Assembly: GCF_023343835.1 (NCBI RefSeq)
Contig: NC_064436.1
Span: 70,733,545-70,797,544, forward strand
DNA: 64,000 nucleotides
Source: Lagopus muta
Lineage: Eukaryota; Chordata; Aves; Galliformes; Phasianidae
Direction: 5' to 3'
In this document: piece by piece, positions 51,001 through 63,799 of the stretch
How the letters are laid out: each line of letters starts with the position of its first letter
Position numbering within the stretch: the stretch's first letter is position 1
Position numbers and translations under genes: made by a program
The notes under the pieces: generated by a model
Told to the model about the DNA's origin: nothing
Database searches by the model: none
The model's input: only the letters and a program-made list of their open reading frames with translations

Positions 51001-54000
51001 ATGTTAGGAGGAAGGTTATTGCACAGGGAGGTGAGGCACTGGCACAGGTTGCCCAAGGAGGCTGTGATGCCCCAGCCCTGCAGGCATTGGAGGCCAGGCT
51101 GGATGTGGCTCTGGGCAGCCTGGGCTGCTGGTTGGTGACCCTGCACATAACAGGGGGTTGGAGCTGGGTGAGCGCTGTGCTCCTTTGCAACCCAGGCCAT
51201 GCTGGGATTATGAAAGTTTCTCATGCTCAGTCTAACTACTGCACGACATCCTCGACCTTTGTCTGCAGCAGCCACAGCGCTGGCTCCCTCTGGGGCTGCA
51301 GAAGCGGCCAGGTGCTTCTGCAGGACGCCTGTGCAGCTTGCTGCCTCCTCAGTGCATGGCTCCTCCTTCTCCTCCTCAACTCTTCTCTTTCCTTCTGCAG
51401 GACAAGCTCTGCGAGTTCAACAGCACCATCCGCTCCGCACCCAAGCAGATGGTTTGGTGAGCATCTTCCTGACCTTCCCCCCCTCTGCTTTGGGCCATGC
51501 CTTCACTGCACACCTCCATGTGCTCAGCCCTTTGCAGGCCCCGTTTGGCTCCGTGGCTGTGCTGGGGGTCATCCCTCAGGTCCCCACTCCAGGTGCAGGG
51601 CTGGGTGGGCTCTCCCTGACCGCGCTGGGGCTCCCTGCAGGTGCACGCGTCCCCGCAGCCGGCAGCGCGCCGTGGTGCTGGCCTGGGACCGGCAGCTGAT
51701 GGTGGCTGGGAATTCCACGGAGTGCATCCGGTATCCTTTGGGGAGGACGGGCCGTCGCTCCTGCTGGGCGCCTCCTTGGGCCACCGCTGGTGGAAACCAC
51801 TCCTCTGTCGGGGCCTCCAGACCCTTGGTTCTCTTCTCTGACTTTCCTGGTGGAGAGCAACCCGCCTCCCTCCCAGCTCTGAGAGCAGAGCTTGGCCACA
51901 AGAGCCCCTGCGGCTGGTAGGGCTGTGCCAGAGCCCCCCGCTGAGTGCCCAGGGCTGAGAGCCGTCACAGTGGGACAAAAGTTCCTCCAAAGTGGCTGGA
52001 AAGAAGGGTCACGATGCGCGGCCCTTTGGGGATGGGCGATCAGGGGTTTGTTCTGTGCCATCCCTGTGGCTGACCTGCTGCTGGTAGAGCTGGGCTGCAG
52101 CAGCAGCTGCTTTCTTCCCACGAGCCCTTAGCGAGAGGCACAGATTTGTCCTGGATGAAGACTCCTACCTGGTGCCGGAGCCAGATGGGGTCCGGATCTT
52201 ATCCCGCACCTCCCATGAGTTCCTGCATGAAATCCCAGGTGAGGCCATCCCAGCCCTGCAGAGGGAGGGCACTGGCACAGGGTCTTGGTTCCCAGATCTT
52301 ACAGAAGGGTTGGGTGGGAGCAGCGCCCGGCTGGGTGCATCTGGGCTGGGGCAGCCTCTCGTGCTGGCTTTTATTTTTTAACCCCTTTTCTGCAGAAGCC
52401 AGCCAGGAAATCTTCAAAATCGCTTCCATGGCACCAGGAGCACTCCTGCTGGAGGCACAGAAGGAGTACGAGGTTTGGCACCCCGTTCTGCTGCACACCT
52501 GCCTCCTCCCTTGGGCTGCCCCAATGCAAACCCAGCATTACATGCAGTGTGATGGGAAGGGGGTGGCCTGGAGGTCCCTGCGGGGGCACAGTGCTGCTGT
52601 GCAGGCAGTGCAGGCAGCCCCTGCTGTCCCTGGGTTGCTGAGGCTCCAGGCGCCCATCGCTCACCCTGGCTGCAGTGTCCCATGTCCCACAGCTCACCTA
52701 GAGGCTGTGCTTCCCTGCAGAAGGAGAGCCAAAAGGCAGATGAGTACCTGAGGGAGATCAAGGACCAGAAACTGCTCCCAGAAGCAGTGAGCCAGTGCAT
52801 CGAGGCAGCCGGCTATGAGCATGAGCCGGAGACCCAGAAGTCCCTGCTGCGGGTGAGTGAAAAGGGCACGGGGGCTCTGGGTGAGGCTGAAGCTGTTCCC
52901 CTCCTGCTGGAGGCTCTCCCAGGGCCCGTCTCATCCCCAGATCCCACACTGGTCTCCTCTTGCAGGCAGCCTCCTTTGGGAAGTGCTTCATCGACAAGTT
53001 CCCCCCAGAGAGCTTCGTGCGCATGTGCCAGGACCTGCGGGTGCTCAACTCCATCCGGGACTACCAGATCGGCATCCCCCTCACCTTCACCCAGTATCCT
53101 CCGTGGGGCAGGCAGGAGGGCCAACTGTGGAGTCTGGCAGGCAGTGCAAATCTCCTGCCATCAGTGCCAGCCTTGGCCGGGGAGCTGGGATGTAATGGGA
53201 TGGGGAGGGGTGGCCTCAGATCAGCCGGCCTCAGATCAGCCGGCCCTGCGGTGCTCAGCTGCAGCTTGCACCCTGGGCCCCAGAGCAGGGTCAGCCTCTT
53301 GCACTCACTGCACGCTGCTGTGCCCAGCCCCCTGCCTGTGATGCTGAGCCAGCCCTGCACTCAAGTGCCAGCCCTGGAGATGCTGCCACGAGGGGGTGGG
53401 CACCCAGCACGCGTTGCCTGCACTCTGCAGGGTCTGAGATGCCCTTGACTGTTGTGCAGATACAAACGACTCACCATCGAGGTCTTGCTGGACAGGTAAG
53501 GTTTGCTCCAAACCGGGTTTGATAGCCCTGTCCCTGAGCAGCCCAGGCCGTGCCCAGCCCTGCTGCGGTATCTGTGCAGTCTCTGCTCCCCCAGCCGGTG
53601 GCTGAGTGAGCTCTGAGAGCTTGGGACCCCCCTGAAGCCAGCTGAGCTGCACGGCTGCTCGCACAGCACGCTGCTGAGCCCCCCTGTGCCCTCCAGGCTG
53701 GTCCTGCGGCGGCTCTACCCCCTGGCCATCCGGATCTGTGAGTACCTGCGCCTCCCAGAGATCCAGGGCGTCAGCCGCATCCTGGCCCACTGGGCCTGCT
53801 ACAAGGCAAGGAGGGAAGGCTTTGGGGGGTCCTGTGCCGTGTGGGGCCGTGCTGACTGCTCCGCTCCGCTCTAGGTGCAGCAGAAGGACAAGTCTGACGA
53901 GGAGGTGGCTTATGCCATCAACCAGAAGCTGGGTGACACGCCAGGCATCTCCTACTCTGAGATCGCCGCCCGAGCGTACGACTGCGGCAGGACAGAGCTG

Positions 54001-56748
54001 GCCATCAAGGTCTGTGGCACGTCCCGGGGTGGTGGCACCAAGGGCTCAGGGTGATCCTGGCTGTGTGCTGACACCCTCTGTGGTGGCCTCAGCTGCTGGA
54101 GTACGAGCCACGCTCCGGGGAGCAGGTCCCACTGCTGCTGAAGATGAAGCGGAGCAAGCTGGCCCTGAGCAAAGCCATCGAGAGCGGGGACACAGACCTG
54201 GGTGAGGGGCAGGGCTGCGGCTCCTGCACACACAGAGGGGTCCTGAGGCAGGAGGGACCCCGCAGAACCCAACACTGAGGGGTCTGCCTGCATCCAGGCA
54301 GCAAATCTCTCTTGGGAGGGACTTGGAATCCGGGGGAGCCCATTCATGGCTTTGTACTGATGGGGCGGTGGGAGCTTGAGCCCTGCAGGGCAAGGGGGGA
54401 GCAATGGGCTCTGCCCTGCACATGGATGCACGCTCACAACCCTTGCAGAGCTGAGGACTGGCTGAGTGTCCCAGCAGTGCTGCCCTGGGCAACTGTGCTG
54501 GGGAAGTGTCCTCATCCCCTGTCCTAAAATGCTCCTTCTGCCCCAGTCTACACCGTCGTGCTGCACCTGAAGAACGAGCTGAACCGTGGCACCTTCTTCA
54601 TGACGCTGCAGAACCAGCCGGTGGCTCTGAGCCTCTACCGCCAGGTGAGGGCTGCCAGCCGTGTGCAACCTGGCTGAGGGCATCCCACAGAATGGCTGGG
54701 GTTGGAAGGGACCTCAAGGATCACGAAGCTCCAACCCCCTGCCACAGGCAGGGCCACCAACCTGCCCATTTAATACTACACCAGGCTGCCCAGGGCCCCA
54801 TCCAGCCTGGCCTTGAACACCTCCAGGGATGGACGGGGCATCACAGCCTCTCTGGGCAGCTGCCCCAGCACCTCACCTCTCTCTGTCAAGAACTTCCCCT
54901 GACATCCAGCCTAAATCTTCCCTCCCCAACCCCTGTGTGCTCTGCCCACAGTCCCCACTTCCTTGGCTGGGGACCTGGGAGCCGTGTGATGCAGCAGATG
55001 CAGCTCACTGTACCTGCAAGCCCTCACCTCCACCTATTGCTTCCCAGTTTTGCAAGCACCAGGAGCGAGAGACACTGAAGGACTTGTACAACCAGGACGA
55101 CAACCACCAGGAGCTCGGCAACTTCCATGTCCACTCCAGCTACTCGGAGAAGGTCTGTGTCTGGCAGCATGGGAGGAGCGTAGTGAAAGAGCTGGGGCTT
55201 GTTGCCCTGGGGCCCTGTGTTGGAAGTCATCAGCCCCTCCTGTATGCGATGGAGAGCTCCAGCTCCCCCCAGGGTGAGGAGGGGTCCAGCCCTCTGCCCA
55301 TCTTGTGTGACGATCACGGCAGGGCATCATCGAGCCCCTCAGCCCAGTGGAAGTCCTGCCCTGTGCCCTTGCAGTGCAGCATCTGCATTGCCATGGGGTG
55401 ATGTGTCTGTTTTCTGTCTCCAGCGCATCGAAGGGCGGGTGGGAGCCCTGCAGAATGCTGTGGATGAGTACTACAAGGCCAAGAACGAGTTTGCTGCCAA
55501 GGTGAGCGTGACCAGGGCTGCGAAGAGCAGCTCCCCTGCTCTCAGTGCAGCTGGGCAGCTCTGGGTTCATTGGGGTCACAGCTGCTGTATGGGTTACCGG
55601 GTGGAACAGTGCTGTCATTTGCTGGGTCAGAGACCCTTCAGTCTGGTGCTTTACTCCACAGGCCACAGAGGATCAGATCAAGCTCCTGCGGCTCCAGCGA
55701 CACCTCCAGGAGGACTTTGACAAGCCCTACCTCGACCTCTCTCTGCACAACACTGTCTCCACTCTGATCCAGGACGGTCACCACAAGAAAGCTGAGCAGC
55801 TGTACAGGGAGTTCAAGATCCCCGACAAGCGGTGGGTCTGGAATGAGGGCAGTGCTGGACTGCAGCTATGGGTCACAGCTTTGGGGGCACAGTTGGTTTT
55901 TCCTGGTGCCACACATGGGCCTTAAGGCGGGGGCTGCAGTGTGCTGGCAGCCATAGGAGCTGTTCTCCTGGTGTCCCCAGGTACTGGTGGCTGAAGATCA
56001 GTGCCCTGGCCACCCGCGGGGACTGGGAGGAGATGGAGAAGTTCTCCAAGAGCAAGAAGTCGCCCATTGGGTACCTGGTAAGAGCTTTCCTCACTGGAGG
56101 AGGACCTGTCCACGCTCCCTGCCAGCCCTTCTCTCTGTCCACACTCAGTGCTGTCCTGGAGGAGGCTGTGGGCTGCACCGCGCTGTGGGGCTGAGCTGCC
56201 CTGGGGGGAGTCTGGTGTGGGACAGCAGGCTCCCTTCACCCCACTGCTCTCCTCCTCAGCCCTTTGTGGAGATTGCTGTGAAGCACCACAACCGCTATGA
56301 GGCCAAGAAGTACGCGCCCCGTGTCACCCCTGAGCAGCGGGTCAAGGCCTTCATCCTCGTGGGGTACGTTGGCTGTCTGAGCCTGGGGGGGCAGGAAGAA
56401 GCCAGAGGGATGGCTGGGGCTCATGGCAGCAGGGGGATCGTGGTGCAGCAGCACTCCCAGGGCTGTGGGCTTAGGGATAAGGAAACTCTCATCCTTCCGC
56501 TGCCAGTGGGGGCAGCCCTGCACCCACAGCCCTGTTTTCTCCCCCTAACCTTATCTCACTGCGGGGTGGGAAATGGTGCCTTCAGCCCCCGTTTTGCCCC
56601 CAGGGACCTGGAGCAGGCGGCTGACGCTGCCATCGAGCACAAGAACGAGGCTGAGATGAACCTCGTCCTATCCAAGTGCTCTGCCGCCACTGACAGCGCC
56701 GTGATGGAGAAGCTGAACCGGGCTCGTGCTCAGCTCCTGAAGAAGTGA
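48088..56748 (+). CDS. VPS16: VPS16, HOPS/CORVET core subunit
   Basis: Twenty-four exons join in frame to 838 residues (human 839): 48088-48140, 48327-48415, 48512-48609, 49234-49362, 49707-49851, 49917-50032, 50235-50357, 51401-51456, 51641-51730, 52144-52238, 52396-52472, 52721-52852, 52966-53093, 53460-53495, 53697-53805, 53875-54009, 54093-54201, 54547-54644, 55048-55152, 55424-55501, 55662-55831, 55981-56077, 56260-56363, 56604-56748. It starts [20 protein letters not shown]. The N-terminal half is a beta-propeller; the C-terminal half is an alpha-solenoid ([32 protein letters not shown]) that binds VPS33A. VPS16 works in tethering endosomes, lysosomes and autophagosomes before fusion. 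Introns 9 and 13 look U12-type (donors GTATCCTTT and GTATCCTCC); intron 15 has a GC donor (AAG/GCAAGG). AATAAA at 56932-56937. Confidence 0.97.
50940..51215 (+). mobile_element. CR1 LINE fragment in VPS16 intron 7
   Basis: GATAGAACAAGGGGGAAAC, GGTTGGATGTTAGGAGGAAG and GCCCAAGGAGGCTGTGATGC are CR1 3' sequence, ending near CATGCTGGGATTATGAAAG. The intron part before it (50500-50940) is unusually AT-rich and unidentified. Confidence 0.88.
51731..52143 (+). other. VPS16: U12-type intron 9 of VPS16
   Basis: Donor CG/GTATCCTTTG matches the minor-spliceosome consensus. A branch-like GCCCTTAGC lies about 15 bases before the acceptor GGCACAG. Joining gives [16 protein letters not shown], the conserved VPS16 reading. 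Confidence 0.8.
53094..53459 (+). other. VPS16: U12-type intron 13 of VPS16
   Basis: Donor CA/GTATCCTCC; branch-like GCCCTTGAC ends 9 bases before the acceptor TTGTGCAG. The join gives [14 protein letters not shown], as in other VPS16 proteins; the following exon is only 36 nt. Confidence 0.8.
54688..54935 (-). mobile_element. CR1 LINE fragment in VPS16 intron 18
   Basis: Antisense CR1 3' end starting at CAGAATGGCTGGGGTTGGAA and running through ACCAGGCTGCCCAGGGCCCC to CCAGCCTAAATCTTCCCTCC. Confidence 0.92.
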
Positions 56749-56931
56749 GCCCCAGTGCTCCCCTCCTTGTGGGGGACAGGAGCTCAGCTCCCCCTGTCCT
56801 GAGCTCAGGCCGCTCGCTGAGAGCACGTTGCTGCAAGGAGCGGTCCGTGGCTGGGGGCACTGCGGCAGCGCTGTGCTGTGGCTGCCGGCAGCTCCCTGCC
56901 CTCTCCTGCTGTCCCCCCTCAATTCTTGGTC

Positions 56932-56937
56932 AATAAA
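56932..56937 (+). terminator. VPS16: Poly(A) signal of VPS16
   Basis: AATAAA 184 bases after the stop and about 270 bases before the IDH3B start codon, so the two genes are tightly packed head to tail. Confidence 0.85.
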
Positions 56938-57205
56938 GAGCGAGAGCCTGCTGTGCTGCGTCCTGGTGCGGAAACGACCCCCGGGAGGGGGGGGGGCCCT
57001 GGGGGTCAGGGAGCGATGTGGCGTGGAGCTGTGCTGGGGGGGGGGGGGGGTCCCGTGGGCTCCCAGGGAGCTCTGGGGCGCCTCGCGGCAGATAACTGCC
57101 CTGCGTCCTCCTGGCCGCCAGGGGGCGCTCTGCACGGGACGGAGCCGCTGTAACCTCCACCTCCACCCGCCTTGCCGCAGGCGCGGGGCGTTGTGGGGCG
57201 GCAAG

Positions 57206-60200
57206 ATGGCGGTGCTCAGCGCAGGGCGGACTGCGGTCACGGTGAGGGGCTGCGGGGGGCGGTGCGGGGCGCGGCGTGGCGGTGCGGGACCGGGTTTGGA
57301 TGCGGGCTCCGGGGTCGGCCGGGAGGAGCGCGGTGCGCTGGGGTCGCTCCGCCGCCGTTTAACCGCCGCTCTCCCCGCAGGGCCTCCTGCGCGCCCCGCG
57401 CGGCTTCTGCCGGCCTCTGGGCGCCTCCGCCGCGCTGCAGCAGATCCCGCGGGCCAAGGTGAGTGCGCGGCCGGATCTGCGGCCCGGAACGCCGTCGTTC
57501 ACCGTCTGACGGCCTCAGCGACTTCTGCTTTTGTGTCCCATTGTAACAACTGGGGGGTCGTTAGCGTAGAGCGATAGGAGATCATGCACCGCCGTTACCA
57601 TTAGGCGTTGAGGGAGGAGCGCAGTGCGGGTGGCTCACAGCGATATGAGGCACAGGGTCAGCACTGAGATTGCTTTCCCCTGCACTGCAGCTCGGGCTGT
57701 GCTCCCTCGTTTGGTGACCACAGAGATGATCGGGGCTGCAGCATTGATCACAAAGGCAGGCTGAGGGAGCTGGGCTCGTTCAGCACGGAGAAGAGAAGCT
57801 GCGGGGTGACCTCAGTGCAGCCTGCAGTGCCTGAAGGGAGCCTGCAGCCAGGAGGGGAGGCAGCTCTGTGCAAGGGGAGATGGCAGCAGGACGAGGGGAA
57901 ACAGCTGGGAGCGAGGGAGAGCAGCTTGGGGTTGGGTGTCAGGGGAAGTTGTGTGCTGTGAGAGCGGGGAGGGGCTGGAACAGCTGCAGAGAGGCTGTGA
58001 TGCCCCGTCCATCCCTGGAGGTGTTGGAGGTTGGATGGGGCCCTGGGCAGCCTGGGCTGCTGTGCAATGGGGAGGTTGGTGGCCCTGCATTGATGGGGGT
58101 TGGAGCTTCGTGATCCCTGCTGTCCCTTCCAACCCGGGCCATTCTCTGATTCTGTGTCTCTGTGTGACTTTGTCCCTTCCCATCACCATCCATGCTCTGC
58201 AGTCAGTTCTGTGAGGTCACTGCTGGCTCTGCAGGGAATTAGGAGCTAAAGAAGCATGGATTAGTAGAAGCACTGTGTAAAAATAGGTGCCAGCTGAGTG
58301 GGAGGGCGATGGTGGTGGTGGGGAGTGGCTCAGGAATCACCTCTGAGACAAACTCTGCTTCATACATTCAGGCTTGGTTTTCAGCACAGAAGGGTGGATG
58401 GTGATGGGACAAGGGGGAATGGCTTTAAACTGAGCCAGGGGGGGTTTGGGTTGGATGTTAGGAGGAAGTTTTTTGCACAGGGTGGTGAGGCAGTGGAACA
58501 GGTTGCCCAAGGAGGCTGTGGATGCCCCAGGATTCAAGGCAGGCTGGATGTGGCTCTGGGCAGCCTGGGCTGCTGGTTGACCTGCACACAGCAGGGGGTT
58601 GGAGCTGGATGAACACTGTGCTCCTTGTCAACCCAGGCCATTCTGTGATTCTGCAATAAGCTTGGGGTGCTTTAATGAGGTGTGCAATTAGCAAAAAGCA
58701 TCAGGGCAGCGTCAGCACACAGCAGGACGGGGCTCCACATGGGAACATGAGGTGATCCTGCAGACGAAAGTAGAGGTGAAGGAACACTTAGTAAAGCAGC
58801 AGTGCACTGTGAGCTGCAGCAGCGAGTGCTCCTGTGTGTGCAGAGGGGCAGCAGAGCAGGGGATGCTGTGTGAGGAAGGGTCTGGGATGGCAGTGGGGCA
58901 GGGGCTGTGTAATGAATGACAGCGCGAAGGGTGCAGACGTCCTGCGTGCTGTCAGCGACCTTCCTCTGCCTTCCTGCATGCGGGCTGGGGATGGCATGGC
59001 ATTACCTGGGAGTGTTGTTTTCTCTCCTTGCAGTCAGAAAATGCAAAGTCAGAGAGCACCTTCCAGGTCACCATGCTGCCTGGGGACGGCGTGGGCCCGG
59101 AGCTGATGCACGCCGTCAAGGAGGTGTTCAAGGTAACGTCTGCCACCTCTTGGAGCCCCGGGGCCAAGGGTGGCAGCTGCAGAACTGCTTAGAGGTGCTG
59201 CTGAGCCGGGGGGGCAGCCTGCCTGCATCCTGCAGCCTGGGCTGTGAGCAGCCTGAGGTCTTTCCCTTGCCCAGAAAGGTTCAGCTTCTTGCAAACGGTT
59301 CGTTCTCCATGGCGAAGGCATTGCCAGCTGTGAGTCAGGGCAGGAGCGAGAATTGAGCAGCGTTCTGCTGCAGAGTGGGTTGGTCACAGAATGGAGAACA
59401 AACAGTGCTGTCTGCTGTGTTAGAAAACCAAAATGACCCCGAGGGCAGGGAGTGCTGATGTGAGAGGTGGCAGAAACACCACTGTGCCGCCATTTCAGTC
59501 CCAGCTGAGATGCAGGCAGTGAGCTGAGGTGCAGCACGTTGCCTTCGGTTCGCTCTCCTCCCCCAGGAGCTTCTGCCTGGTGGAATTTCGTGCCTCAATG
59601 CTTTGAGCCCCGCGGTCGTTTGCCTCCTGCAGTGTGTTGGAAAGGACCCTGCTGAGGCTGTTGCCCTTTGTGTGTGGTGCAGGCTGCCAGCGTGCCCGTG
59701 GTCTTCGATGAGCACCACCTGAGCGAGGTGCAGAACATGGCCTCGGAGGAGAAGCTGGACGAGGTGGTGGACTCCATGAAGGAGAGCAAAGTGGCCCTTA
59801 TAGGTGAGGACCTGCACTCACTGCCTGTCCAGCAAGGAGAGCTGCACCAATCTCAGAAGCTGTAGGTGCTTTCAGAGGGCAGAAGTGAAGAAATGCTTCT
59901 CTTTAACAAAGAAGCAGTTTGCCTCTTCTTGTGTGGCTCATCAATGCAGAGGTTATATCCAACTTCTGCTTCTGAAAGGAGACCTGGCGTGGCCTGCAGA
60001 AACAAAGGGCCTCATCTGGGTCTGTGTAATGCAACTGCATCTTTGTCCTGTTCTGGGCTTTGTGGAAAGCCTCCCTTCCCTGCTGCCCTCTCACCCGGGT
60101 TCGGATTTGTCCTGAGCAGCTGTCAGTGCACTCTGTGTTCTTACTGCTCGCTGTTGTCCCTGCAGGCAAGATCCACACCCCCATGGAGTACAAGGGAGAG

Positions 60201-63200
60201 CTGGCTTCTTACGACATGAGACTGAGGTGAGCCCAGCACCTTGGCTGCCAGGGCTGGGAAGGGACACAGCACCAAGAAATGGCTTTGCACCGGTCCTGGC
60301 GCTGTGGCACTGAAGCGGGGCTGAAGGAGAGTGCAGGGCAGATGGGTCCACGTGTCACCGGGGAGCCAGAGATCCTGAGGAGCTGCGGCTGGGAGCTGCC
60401 TCTTCTGAGTGCCACCCCACTGCCTGGGGGCCTTCGGAGGGGAGGGAGGTGGCAGAGCAGTGGGTGCAGAGAGCCAGCTCTGCGTCCTTGAGATCAAGGG
60501 TAGCTGGAGCAGTGGCTATGTGACACCCCAGGGGACAGCTTGCAGTTTGCACCGTGCCCTGCTGGCACCCCCAGCGCCTGCCAGGAGCAGCCCCTGCTCC
60601 AGGAATAGCTTGTGGTCAAGTGCTGACTGCTGCTCTCCTGTTGCAGGCGCAAATTGGACTTGTTTGCAAACGTCGTCCACGTGAAGAGCCTGCCGGGCTA
60701 TAAAACACGTCACAACAACCTGGACCTCGTCATCATCCGTGAGCAGACGGAGGGGGAGTACAGCTCTCTGGAGCACGAGGTACGAGAGCCACCTTGAGCT
60801 GCTGCTGGCCTCACAGGGGGGGGATCTGGTGGGCTGTGGGCCTCTCCTCAGTGCCTGGGCACACAGGGCTTCCCACATTGCTCAGTAACACCCAGCAACG
60901 CCCAGCAATGCCCAGCAGTGTCCAGCAGTGCCCAGTAACACCCAGCAATGCCCAGCACTGCCCAGCAATGCCCAGCAATGCCCAGCAACGCCCAGCAATG
61001 CCCAGCAACGCCCAGCAACGCCCAGCAATGCCCAGCAATGCCCAGCAGTGCCCAGCAGTGCCCAGCAACACCTAGCACTGCCCAGCACTGCCCAGCACTG
61101 CCCAGCACTGCCCAGCACTGCCCAGCAACACCTAGCACTGCCCAGCAACACCCAGCAGTGCCCAGCAACACCTAGCACTGCCCAGCACTGCCCAGCAACA
61201 CCCAGCAGTGCCCAGCAATGCCCAGCAGTGCCCAGCAATGCCCAGCAGTGCCCAGCAATGCCCAGCAGTGCCCAGCAATGCCCAGCACTGCCCAGCAGTG
61301 CCCAGCAACGCCCAGCAACGCCCAGCACTGCCCAGCAACGCCCAGCAATGCCCAGCAATGCCCAGCAATGCCCAGCAGTGCCCAGCAGTGCCCAGCAACA
61401 CCTAGCAACGCCCAGCAGTGCCCAGCAGTGCCCAGCAGTGGCAGATGGGTGCAAGCAGTTGGTGATCTGGGCGCACGCAGACAGCGGCAGGCACACTGGT
61501 GGGCTGCAGGAGGGGTCAGGCCTGAAAAAAGGCCCTGTGGAAGTTGAGGGAGCTCTCGCTGAGCGATCCAGCAGCAGGCAGAGGCTCCTGGTTGGTGCCA
61601 CAGGGCACCGGGCTGCCGGCAGTGCAGCTGGGTGAGGCAGGGCTGCAGGATGTGTTCAGCTGCTCACAGCTCCAGCTGCTCACAGCTCCCTTCACGTGCA
61701 GAGCGCCAAGGGGGTCATCGAGTGCCTGAAGATCATCACCAGGGCCAAGTCGCAGCGCATCGCCAAGTTCGCCTTTGACTACGCCACCAAAAAGGGCCGC
61801 TCCAAGGTGACGGCTGTGCACAAAGCCAACATCATGTGAGTGCTGTGGGGCCGCTGTGGGGCACGGCTGCCTGCAGGCCTTGCTGCTCTCAGCTCTTGGT
61901 CCCCTTGCAGTGATGCCAGATGCTGGTGTGGCTCCAGAGAGGCCGGGCATTTCCTGGCAGCTGCTCTTCCCCTCTGCACGGCCTCATGGCTGGCACAGGC
62001 CTTACTGAGGCCTGAAAGCTGTCAGCTGAGCAGGAAAAAGCTCCTGCATGAGAGGCAGCTCTGTGTGCTCCCCTGGGCTGTGACTTCACTGCTTTGTTTC
62101 TGCAGCACGAGCTGCCCTGGGGCTGCCTGCCCCCCTCCCTGCCCCCCTCCCTGCTGTGCTGGGACGCCGACTGCTGTTGGATGCTCACTTTGTAGTGATT
62201 TCAGTGCTGTCCTGCAGAACCCTCACGGTGTGTCCTCTGTCTCTCAGGAAATTGGGTGACGGGCTCTTCCTGCAGTGCTGTGAGGAAGTGGCAGAGCTCT
62301 ACCCCAAGATCAAGTTTGACACCATGATAATTGACAACTGCTGCATGCAGGTGAGGATCCCGCTTCCTTACCCAGAGCCGTTCTGCACCTCCAGCTGCTG
62401 CTCTGCCTGCTGGGCCAAGGGATAAAAAGCTGACACCTGAGGAGTGCTGCTGCTGTCAGCTGCCAGGTCTGGGTGCTTCCCCGTGTCCTGGCCCGAGGTC
62501 TGCTGCTTGCAGGAGGGAGCACAAACTGGGCTCCCTGGGCCTTTCCCTGCTCTCCACCAGCTGAGGGCAGGAGCTGCAGGGCTGATGTCTGGGGCCTGCA
62601 GCTGATGCCTGGGCTGGGCCCACAGCATCTGATCTGTCTCAGCAGTGCTCCCCACCGTTACTGAGCGCATTTCAGGCTGTCCCTGTGGTTCTGCTGTTGC
62701 ACAACTCGCAGCCCCTGCCTTCCTGCTGTCGGCGCTGAGCGCTGCGCAGGGCTCACATCTTCCCTTCCCTCCGCGCAGCTGGTGCAGAACCCCTACCAGT
62801 TCGACGTCCTGGTGATGCCAAACCTCTACGGGAACATCATCGACAACCTGGCGGCCGGTTTGGTGGGCGGTGCAGGCGTGGTGCCCGGGGAAAGCTACAG
62901 CGCCGAGTACGCCGTCTTCGAGATGGTGAGGAGGCGGCCGCGCTGCCGGCGGCGCTGGAGCCGCTCTCTCTCGGCGGCGCTGGGGCCGCTCCGTCACCCG
63001 CTTGTCCTCCCGCAGGGCGCCCGGCACCCCTTTGCCCAGGCCGTGGGCAGGAACATCGCCAACCCCACGGCCATGCTGCTGTCGGCTGCCAACATGCTGC
63101 GGCACCTCAAGTACGGCCGGGGGCGGGGAGGGGGGCGGCGCTGCGTGCGGGGCCGGGAGCCGGGCTGGGAGCGGGGCCGGGAGCCGGGCTGGGAGCGGGG

Positions 63201-63799
63201 CTGGCGCTGAGCCGCGGCCGCCGTTCTCTCCGCAGCTTGGAATTCCACTCCAACTTGATCTCGGACGCGGTGAAGAAGGTGATCAAACTCGGAAAAGTGA
63301 GTGTTGGGTGAGCCGTGCGCGTGCCGCGTCCTGTGCGGGAGAGCTGGTGGTGCAGCGCGGCGCCGCGTTGTCCCTTAGGGACGGCGCCAACCTCTCGCCT
63401 CCCCTTCTTCACCCGAGGGACCGAATCAAACCCCTGCGTGTGTAGCTGTCGTGTAGAGCTGTAGTGAGCTGTAGCCAGCTGCAGTCAGCCCCTCTGCTTG
63501 GCTGGGTCTGCTGCCTTGGGATGCTCTAGCAGGGCTGGGGGACATCAGGTGGCCTCTTCGCGGCTTGCCCCCCTCTGGGCTCTGGCAGGGCGCACCGAGG
63601 GAAGCTGCTCTCCTCTCCTCTCCTGTCCTCTCCTTTCTCTCAGTGATTTCGCTCAGTTCACAATCACGTTTCTCCCTTGTTTTTCCCCTTCCCTGTGTTG
63701 GATTTTTAGGTTCGGACGCGAGACTTGGGAGGTTACTGCACCACTTCTGACTTCGTCAAGTCTGTGATTGACAACCTGCACCCCCACTATGGTGCCTAG
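57206..63799 (+). CDS. IDH3B: IDH3B, NAD-dependent isocitrate dehydrogenase beta subunit
   Basis: Twelve exons join in frame to 385 residues, the human length: 57206-57241, 57381-57458, 59034-59132, 59683-59803, 60166-60226, 60647-60779, 61702-61835, 62248-62350, 62779-62925, 63016-63110, 63236-63296, 63710-63799. [18 protein letters not shown] is a mitochondrial presequence rich in Arg. The mature part begins near [19 protein letters not shown] and has the decarboxylating dehydrogenase core ([53 protein letters not shown]). IDH3B is the structural subunit that pairs with the catalytic alpha subunit in the matrix heterotetramer, oxidising isocitrate to 2-oxoglutarate in the TCA cycle. The start codon lies in GCAAGATGGCGG, itself a YY1-type site. 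The last exon ([20 protein letters not shown]) gives one C-terminus; mammals use alternatives here. No AATAAA is seen up to the window's end. Confidence 0.97.
57715..58160 (+). mobile_element. CR1 LINE fragment in IDH3B intron 2 (first)
   Basis: Same subfamily as 19905-20378: GAGATGATCGGGGCTGCAGC, GGGGCTGGAACAGCTGCAGA, ending CCATTCTCTGATTCTGTGTC. Confidence 0.93.
58385..58655 (+). mobile_element. CR1 LINE fragment in IDH3B intron 2 (second)
   Basis: GATGGTGATGGGACAAGGGG, GGTTGGATGTTAGGAGGAAG and GGCCATTCTGTGATTCTGCA. It resembles the VPS16 intron 7 fragment rather than its neighbour, so it is a separate insertion. Confidence 0.92.
60885..61442. repeat. 10-bp minisatellite CCCAGCAATG in IDH3B intron 6
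   Basis: About 55 copies of CCCAGCAATG, CCCAGCAGTG, CCCAGCACTG and CCCAGCAACA in shifting order, strictly 10 bases long. Open frames on both strands ([20 protein letters not shown]) are artefacts. Confidence 0.95.

Noticed and set aside
59440-59520. Possible C/D-box snoRNA in an IDH3B intron (human IDH3B hosts SNORD119)
   Set aside because: GCTGATGTGA and GCTGAG are near-boxes, but there is no terminal stem and the C box is imperfect. I could not find a convincing candidate in any IDH3B intron.
60885-61600. Regular repeats resembling a CRISPR-like array
   Set aside because: Ten-base units with no spacers, inside a vertebrate intron; it is a minisatellite.
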